A DNA stretch of 64,000 nt from Planobacterium oryzisoli (GTDB taxonomy: Bacteria; Bacteroidota; Bacteroidia; Flavobacteriales; Weeksellaceae), in assembly GCF_015354315.1 (NCBI RefSeq), contig NZ_JADKYY010000006.1:1-64000 (forward strand), in the 5' to 3' direction. The position numbers and the translations under genes were made by a program. Below are positions 16,182-25,262 of the stretch, piece after piece (the stretch's first letter is position 1; each line of letters opens with the position of its first letter). The notes below the pieces were generated by a model that was not told where the DNA came from, did no database searches, and worked only from the letters and a program-made list of their open reading frames with translations.

Positions 16182-17921
16182 ATGAACGAAAAAGTACGCC
16201 CCGCCTTTGAAAAGACCATCGAGGTGGCTATGCGCTATCCAATGGTGCTCACCTCTGCCCTTATTGCTGCCCTTAGTCTGGTAACGGTTCTGGAACTGGA
16301 AAATTCCGACCGGTGGTTTACGGTCCTTAAACTTTTTTTTACCTCGGCCCTGGGCATCTCCCTATTCTTTGCGATTCATACCGCAACCGACCACCTTAGA
16401 ACGCGCATGCTCTACCAACTGGTGGGCCTGGGCCTTTTAGGCACATTTTACCTCTCACTGCCCCGGGAGGAAAAATCCTTTACCGAGATGTACGCTTTTA
16501 TTATCCTTCCCAGCTTTGTGCTCTCGCATCTTCTGGTCTCCTTTTTGGCGTTTGTTTCTGAGAAAAAAGAGCAGGGATTCTGGAATTTTAATAAGAATCT
16601 ATTTATTAATGTGTTTCTTACGGGCGTTTTCACCGGTGTGCTGACCCTGGGAACCGTCCTTGCCATCTTGGCTGTAGATAAACTTTTTGACCTGGACCTA
16701 AGGGAAGAGATTTACCCGAAGACGGCCGCCTTCTTAGGAATCTTTGCCAGTACCTTTATATTTCTGTTCTTTTCTGGAAAGGGTCGAAAGGAGCTGGAAA
16801 AACCATCGGAATACCCCCAGATACTTAAATTTTTCACCCAGTTTGTGCTGATTCCACTGCTGCTTATCTACGTAGTGATTCTATACCTCTACGGACTTAA
16901 GATACTTATTAATTTTGAGCTTCCAAGAGGCTGGGTAAGTTACCTGGTTTTAGGATACGGACTGGTGGGCACCTTAGCGCTGCTACTGGTGCATCCCTTG
17001 CGCCACGAAAGCAAAGGATGGGTACGACTTTTCCGCCGTATTTTCTATCTGCTACTAATGCCGCTGCTGGTCCTTTTGTTTGTAGCCATCTTCTTTAGGA
17101 TTCTTCAATATGGATTTACCGAAGCAAGGTATATAGTGCTTCTTCTCTCCGTATGGCTTACTACTATGGCACTTTATTTTTCCTTTTTCCGCGCGCCTAC
17201 CATACGGATGGTTCCCATATCGCTGTTCCTTTTGGGCCTTGCAGGCCTTTGCCTTCCTTTTGTTAATATGTTTGATGTCTCTGCCTCGAGCCAGAAAAAG
17301 GAGCTTTTAAAGACGCTAAATAAAAACAGCATGCTTTCCGGAAGCACGGTGGATTTCAGCCGGAAGGTTTCGGATTCCACGGCAAGGGAAATAGCCGACA
17401 AGATGAACTACCTCTACGAGCGTAAACAGGCCGATTTTGTCCTCTCGCTGCTGGAGGAAAAAAAGCAGATCAGTCTTTCTAAGGTTCTCTCAAAGGAAAC
17501 TTCGCCAAGTAATATATACCCTACCGTCATGAGCTGGTTCTCTACCCTTCCCACCCCTGCCAAAGCACCGGTGGTACTTCAGGACGCTAGTAAACTCATT
17601 GCCCTTTCAGGATACGACTACCTGGTGCATATCCCACTGCATGGAAGCAGCAGTTTCTCCATCGGAGAAGATACTTTTACTGTGCACAGCGCAGTGCAAG
17701 AGCAAACCCAAAGTCTTAGCCTAACGCTAAACGGTAAAGAAAAAGTGGAACTTCTACCGCTTCTTAAAACTATGTGGGACAAAGAAACAGGACAGGAACT
17801 TTCCGGGTCTTCCCGGATCGGTCCATACAGCATAAAGATCCAATTTCAAAGCATGGAGCGTTATGGAGAGGCTGGAAGAATAGGTTTTACCTCTGGAATT
17901 CTTTTATTAAAAAGAGACTGA
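16182..17921 (+). CDS. DUF4153-family multi-pass membrane protein
   Basis: The 579-residue protein has roughly ten hydrophobic segments in its first 380 residues, then a soluble C-terminal region of about 190 residues. The overall pattern and N-terminal repeats of paired helices match the DUF4153 family, whose function is not established. It lies 38 bp after the BlaI-type regulator on the same strand and may be its target or partner. No terminator was seen before thrS. I see no catalytic motif. Confidence 0.75.
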   Translation: MNEKVRPAFEKTIEVAMRYPMVLTSALIAALSLVTVLELENSDRWFTVLKLFFTSALGISLFFAIHTATDHLRTRMLYQLVGLGLLGTFYLSLPREEKSFTEMYAFIILPSFVLSHLLVSFLAFVSEKKEQGFWNFNKNLFINVFLTGVFTGVLTLGTVLAILAVDKLFDLDLREEIYPKTAAFLGIFASTFIFLFFSGKGRKELEKPSEYPQILKFFTQFVLIPLLLIYVVILYLYGLKILINFELPRGWVSYLVLGYGLVGTLALLLVHPLRHESKGWVRLFRRIFYLLLMPLLVLLFVAIFFRILQYGFTEARYIVLLLSVWLTTMALYFSFFRAPTIRMVPISLFLLGLAGLCLPFVNMFDVSASSQKKELLKTLNKNSMLSGSTVDFSRKVSDSTAREIADKMNYLYERKQADFVLSLLEEKKQISLSKVLSKETSPSNIYPTVMSWFSTLPTPAKAPVVLQDASKLIALSGYDYLVHIPLHGSSSFSIGEDTFTVHSAVQEQTQSLSLTLNGKEKVELLPLLKTMWDKETGQELSGSSRIGPYSIKIQFQSMERYGEAGRIGFTSGILLLKRD

Positions 17922-17963
17922 AGTTGTACTTTATAGTAAAAGTACTGGAATTCGCCAAAGGGT

Positions 17964-17991
17964 TTGACTCCACAAGTTCTCGTGCTATAAT
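17964..17991 (+). promoter_or_regulatory. E. coli-like sigma-70 consensus upstream of thrS
   Basis: TTGACT (17964-17969), 16 bp, then TATAAT (17986-17991) resembles an enteric housekeeping promoter. The flavobacterial primary sigma factor prefers TTG and TAnnTTTG instead. A TAATTTTG box at 18020-18027 is nearer the gene but has no well-spaced upstream TTG. Which one drives thrS is unclear. Confidence 0.3.
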
Positions 17992-18053
17992 AATGGTGAA
18001 AGTATTGAGAGAAAATACGTAATTTTGCCACTGCATAAAAAACACTATTTCTT

Positions 18054-19991
18054 ATGATCCAAATTACTCTTCCAGACGGAAGCATTAAAGAATTCGAATC
18101 GGCTGTAACGCCTCTGGATGTTGCTAAAAGCATCTCCGAAGGCCTGGCACGTAATACCATCTCCGCGGTGGTGAACGGCTTGCAAGTGGAAACCACCACG
18201 CCTATAACAGAGAATTCCACGGTGCAACTTCTTACCTGGAACGACGATTTGGGAAAGAAAGCGTTCTGGCACTCCTCTGCCCACCTTTTAGCCCAGGCCA
18301 TCATGGAATTTTATCCCGAGGCTAAACTCACCATTGGTCCAGCCATTGAGCAGGGCTTCTACTACGACGTGGATTTCGGAGAGGAGTCCTTAAGTGAAAA
18401 AGATTTTGAACGCATCGAAAAGAAGATGCTGGAGAACGCCAAGAAAAACTCCACCTTCTCGCTCTATGCCGTATCCAAGGAAAAAGCCCTGGAAACCTAT
18501 AAAGACAACCCGTACAAGACCGAACTTATCTCGAATTTAAACGACGGGGAAATCACGTTTTGTACCCACGAGGATTTTACGGATCTGTGCCGTGGCGGAC
18601 ACATCCCTTCCACCGGGATTGTCAAAGCCGTAAAAGTGCTAAACGCCGCAGGGGCCTACTGGAGAGGAAACGAGAACAACCCACAGCTAACGCGCGTGTA
18701 CGGTATTTCCTTCCCTAAACAAAAAGACCTTACCGAATATCTGGAAAGACTCGAAGAGGCCAAGCGCCGCGACCATCGTAAACTCGGTAAAGAACTCGGC
18801 ATCTTTGCTTTTTCTGAGAAAGTAGGTGCGGGACTTCCCCTTTGGCTGCCTAAAGGTGCTGCACTAAGAAAGAAGCTCGAAAATTTCCTTTCGGATGCAC
18901 AAAAAAAGGCAGGGTACGAGTTTGTAATGACCCCCCACATAGGTAATGTAGATCTTTATAAAACTTCCGGACACTTTCAAAAATACGGAGCCGACAGCTT
19001 CCAGACCATAAAGACACCGAACGAAGGCGAAGAGTTCATGCTTAAGCCTATGAACTGCCCGCACCACTGTGAGATCTACAAGGTAGGTCAGTGGTCGTAC
19101 CGGGACCTTCCCAAGCGTTTTGCAGAATTTGGTACCGTATACCGCTACGAGCAATCGGGCGAGCTTCACGGCCTTACCCGAGTAAGAGGATTCACCCAGG
19201 ACGATGCCCACCTGTTCTGTACGCCGGACCAGTTACTGAGCGAATTTGAAGGGGTGATCGATTTGGTATTATACGTATTTAGAAACCTGGGATTTGAAGA
19301 CTTCATCACTCAGGTATCGCTTCGCGATCCTGAAAACAAGGAAAAATACATCGGTTCGGACGAGAACTGGAAAAAAGCCGAAGAGGCTATCATTACAGCT
19401 GCTGCCAACAAAAACCTAAAGACAGTGGTGGAATACGGAGAGGCGGCCTTCTACGGACCGAAGCTGGATTTCATGGTAAAAGACGCCCTGGGCCGGAGCT
19501 GGCAGCTGGGAACCATCCAGGTGGACTACAACCTTCCGGAGCGCTTCGACCTTACCTACATAGGTAACGACGGGGAGAAACACCGCCCGGTAATGATCCA
19601 CCGCGCACCGTTTGGATCCATGGAACGCTTTATAGCCATCCTTTTGGAAAACACGGCGGGGGATTTTCCGCTTTGGCTTGCGCCAGAGCAGTTTATCGTG
19701 CTTCCTATTTCTGAAAAATACGTGGATTATGCAAAAAAAGTTTCACAATTCTTAGAAAATCACGATATTAGCGGCCTGATTGACGAAAGGAACGAAAAGA
19801 CAGGTAAAAAAATCCGCGATGCGGAAATCAGTAAGTATCCTTTCATGCTCATCGTGGGTGAAAACGAAGCCCAAGAAGAGACAGTGTCGGTTAGAAAGCG
19901 TGGCGAGGGAGATCTGGGCACTATGAAACTCTCGGATTTTGCCCTTTATTTCAAGGATGCCGCAGCGCTGCACAGTGAATTTGGAGCGTAA
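18054..19991 (+). CDS. thrS: Threonyl-tRNA synthetase
   Basis: ThrRS charges tRNA-Thr. The 645-residue protein has an N-terminal TGS domain ([14 protein letters not shown] to about residue 60), an editing domain with [10 protein letters not shown] and the C/H cluster [12 protein letters not shown], and a class II catalytic core. In the core, MNCPHHC supplies the zinc cysteine, motif 2 is [20 protein letters not shown] and motif 3 is [13 protein letters not shown]-terminal anticodon-binding domain follows. Length and architecture are normal for the full bacterial form. It is followed by infC, rpmI and rplT, the common thrS-infC-rpmI-rplT order. Confidence 0.97.
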   Translation: MIQITLPDGSIKEFESAVTPLDVAKSISEGLARNTISAVVNGLQVETTTPITENSTVQLLTWNDDLGKKAFWHSSAHLLAQAIMEFYPEAKLTIGPAIEQGFYYDVDFGEESLSEKDFERIEKKMLENAKKNSTFSLYAVSKEKALETYKDNPYKTELISNLNDGEITFCTHEDFTDLCRGGHIPSTGIVKAVKVLNAAGAYWRGNENNPQLTRVYGISFPKQKDLTEYLERLEEAKRRDHRKLGKELGIFAFSEKVGAGLPLWLPKGAALRKKLENFLSDAQKKAGYEFVMTPHIGNVDLYKTSGHFQKYGADSFQTIKTPNEGEEFMLKPMNCPHHCEIYKVGQWSYRDLPKRFAEFGTVYRYEQSGELHGLTRVRGFTQDDAHLFCTPDQLLSEFEGVIDLVLYVFRNLGFEDFITQVSLRDPENKEKYIGSDENWKKAEEAIITAAANKNLKTVVEYGEAAFYGPKLDFMVKDALGRSWQLGTIQVDYNLPERFDLTYIGNDGEKHRPVMIHRAPFGSMERFIAILLENTAGDFPLWLAPEQFIVLPISEKYVDYAKKVSQFLENHDISGLIDERNEKTGKKIRDAEISKYPFMLIVGENEAQEETVSVRKRGEGDLGTMKLSDFALYFKDAAALHSEFGA

Positions 19992-20039
19992 GGCAACTAG
20001 AGAGCCATAAAATAAACAGTTAACTTAAAATTTAATACA

Positions 20040-20606
20040 ATAGCACAGAAATTTCATTACAGAGGCAGAGGCCCACAGAGACGTCCCCAACAGGAGGACG
20101 CTCATCAGATTAACGAGAAGATCCGCGCAAGGGAAGTTCGTTTAGTGGGTGAAAACGTAGAACCGGGAGTCTATCCCCTACCCAAGGCACAACAGCTCGC
20201 CAAAGAGCTAGAGCTGGACTTGGTAGTTATTTCTGACAAGCAGGAGCCTTTTATTGCAAGGATACTGGACTATAAGAAATTCCTCTACGAGCAAAAGAAA
20301 AAACAGAAAGAACTCAAAGCCAAGCAGGTAAAAGTGGTGGTAAAAGAAGTTCGTTTCGGACCTCAAACCGACGACCACGACTACGAGTTCAAGAAAAAGC
20401 ATGCGGAGAAATTCCTTGAAGAAGGATCCAAACTTAAGACGTATGTGTTTTTCAAAGGTCGTTCCATCATCTTCAAGGACCAAGGAGAAATCCTTCTTCT
20501 GCGTTTGGCGCAGGACCTGGAGCATGTAGGAAAAGTGGACCAACTTCCTAAGCTGGAAGGAAAAAGGATGATCATGATGATGAGTCCAAAGAAACCTGCC
20601 AAATAG
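20040..20606 (+). CDS. infC: Translation initiation factor IF-3, non-AUG (AUA) start
   Basis: IF-3 proofreads start codons and keeps 30S subunits free. The N-domain ([20 protein letters not shown]) and C-domain ([17 protein letters not shown]) are complete. The conserved N-domain starts well before the only conventional start (GTG at 20145), and no ATG, GTG or TTG occurs in frame between the upstream stop at 20013 and that GTG. An ATA at 20040, just before [10 protein letters not shown], gives a 188-residue protein of normal size; an ATT at 20109 would be too far in. E. coli infC uses AUU so that IF-3 can repress itself, and the same logic is inferred here. Confidence 0.9.
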   Translation: MAQKFHYRGRGPQRRPQQEDAHQINEKIRAREVRLVGENVEPGVYPLPKAQQLAKELELDLVVISDKQEPFIARILDYKKFLYEQKKKQKELKAKQVKVVVKEVRFGPQTDDHDYEFKKKHAEKFLEEGSKLKTYVFFKGRSIIFKDQGEILLLRLAQDLEHVGKVDQLPKLEGKRMIMMMSPKKPAK

Positions 20607-20632
20607 ATTGCATCTAAATCAAAATACAATGT

Positions 20633-20660
20633 GACCTGCCCTTAGGCAGGTCCTTTTTTT
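20633..20660 (+). terminator. Terminator after infC
   Basis: GACCTGCC (20633-20640) and GGCAGGTC (20645-20652) form an 8-bp stem with a short loop, followed by CTTTTTTTT. It ends the thrS/infC transcript before rpmI. Confidence 0.87.
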
Positions 20661-21241
20661 TATTCCAGAACGAAGAAGTCCTCCTCTAGAGTATAAACCA
20701 GATAGTACCCAGCGCCTTCTGGATAAAGTACCGCATCGCCATGCCAGGGTTCCAATAGGTCCTCGGTAGGAATCTGTCTCAAGTCTTTCCCTTGAAATTC
20801 CACCAGGACCGGATACCGGAAATAATAGAGATACATCCGATCTTCTAAGGAAGTTGCACTTTTCTTTACTTCTGATAAGAATTCTCCTATTGTAGAGGGT
20901 GGGTGTTGTAGCGGGGATCCGGCAGGAAGGTAGCGGAACGGAGTCTGGCTGGGATACTTTTCAAGTAAGCGGTTTATGGCTTCAATCTGCTGCGTACTAG
21001 TAAGAGCACTTAGACCATCGTCGTGGTATGGTGCGTTCTTTAAAGCAGCCTGGACTATTTCTATAGAAAACTCCCCTTGTAGCACCATTTCTTTAGGCGT
21101 AAAGGTAATTCCTTTTTTCTTCCACTCGGAAAAGAGCTCTATTTGCGGCTTAAAATCCGATTCAAGCAGCTCCTCAAGCTTTATTTTCTCTTGCAGTCGG
21201 GCCCTTTTTTCCTGCAGCAGTTCTTTTTTTTCCCTATCCAT
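20660..21241 (-). CDS. Uncharacterised protein between infC and rpmI
   Basis: This 193-residue protein matches no family I recognise. The first 35 residues are highly charged and helical (repeated Glu/Lys/Leu), suggesting a coiled coil. The rest is mixed, rich in aromatic residues, with no signal peptide and no membrane segment. It lies on the opposite strand inside the usually contiguous infC-rpmI-rplT cluster. A possible promoter lies in the roughly 200-bp gap toward rpmI. Codon use resembles its neighbours. Confidence 0.7.
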   Translation of the reverse strand: MDREKKELLQEKRARLQEKIKLEELLESDFKPQIELFSEWKKKGITFTPKEMVLQGEFSIEIVQAALKNAPYHDDGLSALTSTQQIEAINRLLEKYPSQTPFRYLPAGSPLQHPPSTIGEFLSEVKKSATSLEDRMYLYYFRYPVLVEFQGKDLRQIPTEDLLEPWHGDAVLYPEGAGYYLVYTLEEDFFVLE

Positions 21242-21396
21242 ACCCTTGGAGTTTGGCTTAAAATTAATGCATTTAAATGATTCATACTAAAGCGTAAATG
21301 AATTCTTTTGGCGCACTCCATATAAAGTTAATGCCTGCCCAGTACTTTGAACCAAGTTTTAAGGCTACGCCTATACTCTTTTAAAAGAATTTTTTG

Positions 21397-21404
21397 TACT
21401 TTTG
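21397..21404 (+). promoter_or_regulatory. -7 box of the rpmI promoter
   Basis: TACTTTTG matches the Bacteroidota -7 consensus TAnnTTTG and lies 37 bp before the rpmI ATG. A good TTG at -33 is not obvious. Because a terminator and an opposite-strand gene separate infC from rpmI, a dedicated promoter is needed here. Confidence 0.5.
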
Positions 21405-21440
21405 CAGACTTAATATTGATAACAACAAAAAAGCAAAACA

Positions 21441-21638
21441 ATGCCAAAATTAAAAACGAAATCAGGTGCTAAGAAACGTTTTGCTCTGACCGGAACAGGA
21501 AAGATCAAAAGAAAAAACGCTTACAAAAGCCACATCTTGACTAAGAAAGAAACCAAGCAGAAGAGAAATCTAACGCAGACTTCTTACGTAGCTACTGTGG
21601 ATGAGAAAAGCGTGAAACGTCAATTAGCCATCAAGTAG
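21441..21638 (+). CDS. rpmI: Ribosomal protein bL35
   Basis: The 65-residue basic protein begins [14 protein letters not shown], has the conserved [14 protein letters not shown] core and the usual length for large-subunit protein L35. It is followed by rplT after 124 bp. In that gap a short stem (ATTCAG with CTGAAT) can form, but no L20-type pseudoknot was demonstrated. Confidence 0.97.
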   Translation: MPKLKTKSGAKKRFALTGTGKIKRKNAYKSHILTKKETKQKRNLTQTSYVATVDEKSVKRQLAIK

Positions 21639-21762
21639 TTTTTATAAATCCCTACACCGGTTTATAAGAATTATCAAAATTCAGAATTTTTAACCCTGAA
21701 TTCGAGCCCATAAGAATGCTGAAACAATGCATCGCTCAATTCAAAAAAACAACTTTTAAATT

Positions 21763-22107
21763 ATGCCAAGATCAGTAAACGCGGTTGCTTCCAGAGCACG
21801 CAGAAAAAAAGTAATGAAGCTGGCTAAAGGTTTTTTCGGTAGAAGAAAGAACGTTTGGACAGTGGCTAAAAATGCCGTAGAGAAAGCAATGCAATATGCT
21901 TACCGCGGTAGAAAAGAGAAGAAAAGAAACTTCAGAGCACTTTGGATTACCAGAATTAACGCTGGAGCCAGAGAGCACGGAATGTCTTACTCTCAGTTTA
22001 TGGGAGCTCTTAAGAAAAACAACATCGAACTAAACAGAAAGGTACTTGCAGATCTTGCAATGAACCATCCTGAAGCGTTCAAAGCTGTTGTGGACCAAGT
22101 AAAATAA
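21763..22107 (+). CDS. rplT: Ribosomal protein bL20
   Basis: L20 is an early assembly protein of the 50S subunit and a translational repressor of its own operon in several bacteria. The 114-residue protein shows [16 protein letters not shown], the long N-terminal basic helix ([27 protein letters not shown]) and the globular [17 protein letters not shown] segment. Length is normal. A strong terminator follows. Confidence 0.97.
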   Translation: MPRSVNAVASRARRKKVMKLAKGFFGRRKNVWTVAKNAVEKAMQYAYRGRKEKKRNFRALWITRINAGAREHGMSYSQFMGALKKNNIELNRKVLADLAMNHPEAFKAVVDQVK

Positions 22108-22131
22108 TGTAGAATTTTTGTTATCAATAGA

Positions 22132-22159
22132 AAAACCAGACCCTAGGGTCTGGTTTTTT
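22132..22159 (+). terminator. Terminator of rplT, probably bidirectional
   Basis: AAAACCAGACCC (22132-22143) and GGGTCTGGTTTT (22146-22157) are perfect reverse complements and are followed by further T's. The minus strand also has a T-run after the stem, so it can also stop transcripts of the converging glycosyltransferase gene. Confidence 0.87.
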
Positions 22160-22164
22160 GTTTT

Positions 22165-23265
22165 TTACTCCGATAGGGTTTCTAGGTACAATGCGTTCAT
22201 CTCCCTAGCAATCACCTCGTCCTGGAAGCGCTCCACATATTCTCGCCCCATACGCTCGAGCCGAGCTCTCTGTTCAGGATGATCAAAAAGGAAACGTATC
22301 TTAGAGCGTACATCACTGAGGTTCTCAGGATCCACATACAAAGCGCCCGGACCAGCTGCCTCGGGAAGAGAGCTGCGGTTGGAAGTAATTACTGCAGTAC
22401 CAGAAAAAAGCGCCTCGATCAGCGGAATCCCAAAGCCTTCGTAGCGGCTTATATAGATAAATACTGTACTTAAGGTATAAAGTACAGCAAGCTCCTCCAT
22501 TCCTACGTCCTGAAGAAAGTGTACCTGCTCCTGCATCTTGTGCTTGGAAATAAACTGCTCTATTTTTCTTTTGTACTTGGTCTCTTTACCCACCACCACG
22601 AGGGGGATTCCGGTTCCCTCAAGCGCTTTTACTACAGTAAGGAGGTTCTTGCGCTCTTCAATGGTACCTACAGAGAGAATGAACTGCTTGGGGAGATTGT
22701 ATTTTTCTCGTACGGCCTGTAGCTGCGCACTACTCCACTCCTTTTTAAAAACTTCATGACACCCTTGGTAGATAACCTTTATCTTCTGCTCCTCCACACC
22801 CAAGTATTTTATAATGTCGTCTTTAGTAGCCTTTGATATCGCTACAATCCTGTCGGCAGAATGAGCCGCAGCCTTAAACTTATAATAGTGTATCCACCGG
22901 TCAAAAAAGGAATAGTACTTGGGATAGCGCATGAAGATAAGGTCGTGTATAGTCACTAACTTCTTTATAGCGGTCTTATCCCATCGAAGCGGCAGCTCTC
23001 CGGAAAGTCCATGAAAGAGATCCGCTCCAAGCCTTTGGGCCTGCTTTCCCATTTGCAGCTGTCGGGCCAATGTACCCTTAAGAGGATGGTACGACACTCC
23101 TGGCAGTTTTAATAGAGATTTGCCCCGCTCGGAGGGCCGCTCTGCCAGAAGCAAAAAAGCGCTACCTTCCGTATATTGAGAAAGAATTCGTACCAAGTCA
23201 CGGGAATAGTTTCCCAAACCCGACGCATTGTGAAAAAATCGTTTAGAATCAAAAGCTATTTTCAT
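22165..23265 (-). CDS. Glycosyltransferase family 4 protein
   Basis: The protein (about 366 residues) has a GT-B fold. The N-terminal half holds the GLGNYSRDL acceptor-side glycine motif, and the C-terminal half holds the donor-binding region ILSVGTIEERKNL and EGFGIPLIEALFSGT (the EX7E motif). Such retaining enzymes add sugars from NDP-sugars during envelope polysaccharide or glycolipid synthesis. The start is taken at MKIAFDSKRF; an in-frame ATG four codons upstream (23277) is possible. No other sugar genes are adjacent, so the product is unknown. Confidence 0.88.
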   Translation of the reverse strand: MKIAFDSKRFFHNASGLGNYSRDLVRILSQYTEGSAFLLLAERPSERGKSLLKLPGVSYHPLKGTLARQLQMGKQAQRLGADLFHGLSGELPLRWDKTAIKKLVTIHDLIFMRYPKYYSFFDRWIHYYKFKAAAHSADRIVAISKATKDDIIKYLGVEEQKIKVIYQGCHEVFKKEWSSAQLQAVREKYNLPKQFILSVGTIEERKNLLTVVKALEGTGIPLVVVGKETKYKRKIEQFISKHKMQEQVHFLQDVGMEELAVLYTLSTVFIYISRYEGFGIPLIEALFSGTAVITSNRSSLPEAAGPGALYVDPENLSDVRSKIRFLFDHPEQRARLERMGREYVERFQDEVIAREMNALYLETLSE

Positions 23266-23326
23266 AGGCAAAGGCATGGTTTACTCTACAAAGAACGTAA
23301 AATCTTTCGCGTTTCTAAAGAGTTAT

Positions 23327-23563
23327 TTACCTTCTGGAACTTAAGCCACGCACAACCCCTGAAATAAGCACGTAGAGAATTGTAGAGTAAAATACAAGTA
23401 AAACAATGGAAAGGGGACTAAATAACTGCTGCACCAAACTGAGCTCTTTGTAGTCGGAAGTAGGAAAACATACTGTTGGAGCGCTTACGATACCGTATAG
23501 GAGCATTCCCGCAGCAAGCGAAAGCGAAATTATAAGGGACAAATATCTGGATTTATTATTCAT
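23327..23563 (-). CDS. Small two-helix membrane protein
   Basis: Starting from MNNKSRYLSLI, this is a protein of about 78 residues with two hydrophobic segments (about 7-28 and 48-70) and a short basic C-terminus (RGLSSRR). An upstream in-frame start would run through the dapD terminator hairpin, so the ATG at 23563 is preferred. I do not recognise a family. It lies 12 bp after that terminator's T-run and is probably transcribed separately or by read-through. Confidence 0.5.
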   Translation of the reverse strand: MNNKSRYLSLIISLSLAAGMLLYGIVSAPTVCFPTSDYKELSLVQQLFSPLSIVLLVFYSTILYVLISGVVRGLSSRR

Positions 23564-23572
23564 AGCACAAAG

Positions 23573-23595
23573 AAAAACCCGGCACTGGGCCGGGC
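23573..23595 (-). terminator. Terminator of dapD
   Basis: CCCGGC (23578-23583) and GCCGGG (23589-23594) form a GC-rich stem. It is followed on the minus strand by TTTTTCTTT (23577 downward). Confidence 0.85.
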
Positions 23596-23622
23596 TATAT
23601 AGTGTCAAATTACAGACCGAAA

Positions 23623-24435
23623 CTAGACTGCCACATTATTTTCCCTTAACGCATCGTTCAGGGATGTTTTCTTATCGGTCGATTCCTTTCTCTGTCCAAT
23701 GATAAGGGCGCAAGGCACTTGGTACTCTCCTGCCGGATAGTGCTTGGTGTAGCTTCCTGGAATAACCACCGAGCGGGCCGGTACCCTACCTTTTATTTCA
23801 ATAGGCTCATCGCCTGTCACGTCAATGATCTTGGTAGATCCGGTTAGCACTACATTGGCACCCAGTACGGCCTCCTTCTCCACATGTACCCCCTCTACCA
23901 CAATACAGCGGGAACCTATGAAACAGTCGTCTTCAATAATTACAGGTGCAGCCTGCAGTGGCTCCAGTACGCCTCCAATGCCTACACCACCACTAAGGTG
24001 CACATTCTTTCCTATCTGCGCGCAGGAACCTACCGTAGCCCATGTATCGACCATAGTTCCTGAGTCCACATAGGCTCCGATATTTACATACGAAGGCATC
24101 ATAATAACACCTGGCGCCACATAGGACCCCTCACGCGCTATGGCATGAGGTACCACGCGTACCCCTTTCTCGGCATATCCTCTCTTTAATGGAATCTTGT
24201 CATGGAATTCAAACGGTCCGACCTCAATGGTTTCCATGGTCTGTATCGGAAAATACATCACCACTGCTTTTTTCACCCATTCATTTACTTGCCATCCATT
24301 CCCAGTAGGTTCCGCTACGCGGAGCTCCCCTTTATCCAAAAGCGATATAACCTCGCGGATTGCACTTTTACTTTCCTCATTCTGCAGCAGGTCTTTGTTG
24401 TCCCAAAGATGCTCAATGGTCTGTTGTAGATTCAT
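23623..24435 (-). CDS. dapD: Tetrahydrodipicolinate N-succinyltransferase
   Basis: DapD transfers succinyl from succinyl-CoA to tetrahydrodipicolinate in the succinylase branch of diaminopimelate and lysine synthesis. The 270-residue protein has the left-handed beta-helix hexapeptide repeats (VMMPSYVNIGAYVDSGTMV, GSCAQIGKNVHLSGGVGIGG) and the conserved IEDDCFIGSRCIVVEG. Length is normal. It is monocistronic with a clear terminator. Confidence 0.96.
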   Translation of the reverse strand: MNLQQTIEHLWDNKDLLQNEESKSAIREVISLLDKGELRVAEPTGNGWQVNEWVKKAVVMYFPIQTMETIEVGPFEFHDKIPLKRGYAEKGVRVVPHAIAREGSYVAPGVIMMPSYVNIGAYVDSGTMVDTWATVGSCAQIGKNVHLSGGVGIGGVLEPLQAAPVIIEDDCFIGSRCIVVEGVHVEKEAVLGANVVLTGSTKIIDVTGDEPIEIKGRVPARSVVIPGSYTKHYPAGEYQVPCALIIGQRKESTDKKTSLNDALRENNVAV

Positions 24436-24555
24436 TACGACTTGTTTCTTTAAGAATTAATACCGCAAAAATACGTAAAGATGCCCAAATAAGCACCCCC
24501 TGCGCTCTCGATTGCGCTAATAGAGACAAACTTGTAGAGAAAGTTTATCCTTTTG

Positions 24556-25146
24556 CTAGAGAACACGCTGGGCGTGAAGAAATGCGCGGTTCCAATAGCG
24601 TTCATTAAGGGAGGAAATTATAACGCCTTTAGAGGTGGAGGCATGAATAAATTTGATTTCCCCGTCCCTTCCAATATCGTGTACGATGCCTACATGGGAC
24701 ACTCTGGAACCCCCGGCGGTAGCAAAGAAAAGAAGATCTCCAGGCTTTACCTCCTTAACATCAACAGGGTCTCCGGTCTGGGCCTGCTCCTCCGAGCGCC
24801 GAGGAAGTCGGTAGGTATTTTGTTCAAACACCGTAAGGGTAAATCCCGAGCAATCAAACCCTTCGGAACTGGCCCCTCCGTAGCGGTAGGGAGCACCTAG
24901 ATACTTCTGGGCGTCTTTTAAGAGTTCTTCCGTATCCGAATCAATTGTACCGGAAAAGCGCGACTCCAGAGCTCTAAGACCACTTTCCCTCTCTACACTC
25001 TTTGTAGGCACCTCCCTCTCTATAGGCTTTAATGTGGAATTCTTAGTTCCCCGCGCAGCGCCGCAGGAAACGACTAGTGATAAAATAAGAACACCGAACA
25101 AAGAACCTCTTAATAGAGCGGTAAGGGAATATAGGGAGACTTTCAT
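24556..25146 (-). CDS. NlpC/P60 (C40) cell-wall peptidase lipoprotein
   Basis: Starting from MKVSLYSLT, a signal peptide ends in the lipobox LVVSC, so the mature protein is lipid-anchored. The C-terminal NlpC/P60 domain has the catalytic Cys in GFDCSGF, His in SHVGIV and a polar third residue at FIHAST. These enzymes cut peptide stems of peptidoglycan, usually D-Glu to meso-DAP bonds. The protein has about 196 residues; an ATG nine codons earlier (25173) is less likely. No other murein genes are adjacent. Confidence 0.92.
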   Translation of the reverse strand: MKVSLYSLTALLRGSLFGVLILSLVVSCGAARGTKNSTLKPIEREVPTKSVERESGLRALESRFSGTIDSDTEELLKDAQKYLGAPYRYGGASSEGFDCSGFTLTVFEQNTYRLPRRSEEQAQTGDPVDVKEVKPGDLLFFATAGGSRVSHVGIVHDIGRDGEIKFIHASTSKGVIISSLNERYWNRAFLHAQRVL

Positions 25147-25262
25147 AGGCTTTGTTTTTGGAATGCAGTTCAAAAATAGAAAAAATTCTAGCTCTATACT
25201 AGAACTTTACTTTCATTATACTACAACATTTTTTCCTACCTTTACCTTCTTTAGCAAAAACA

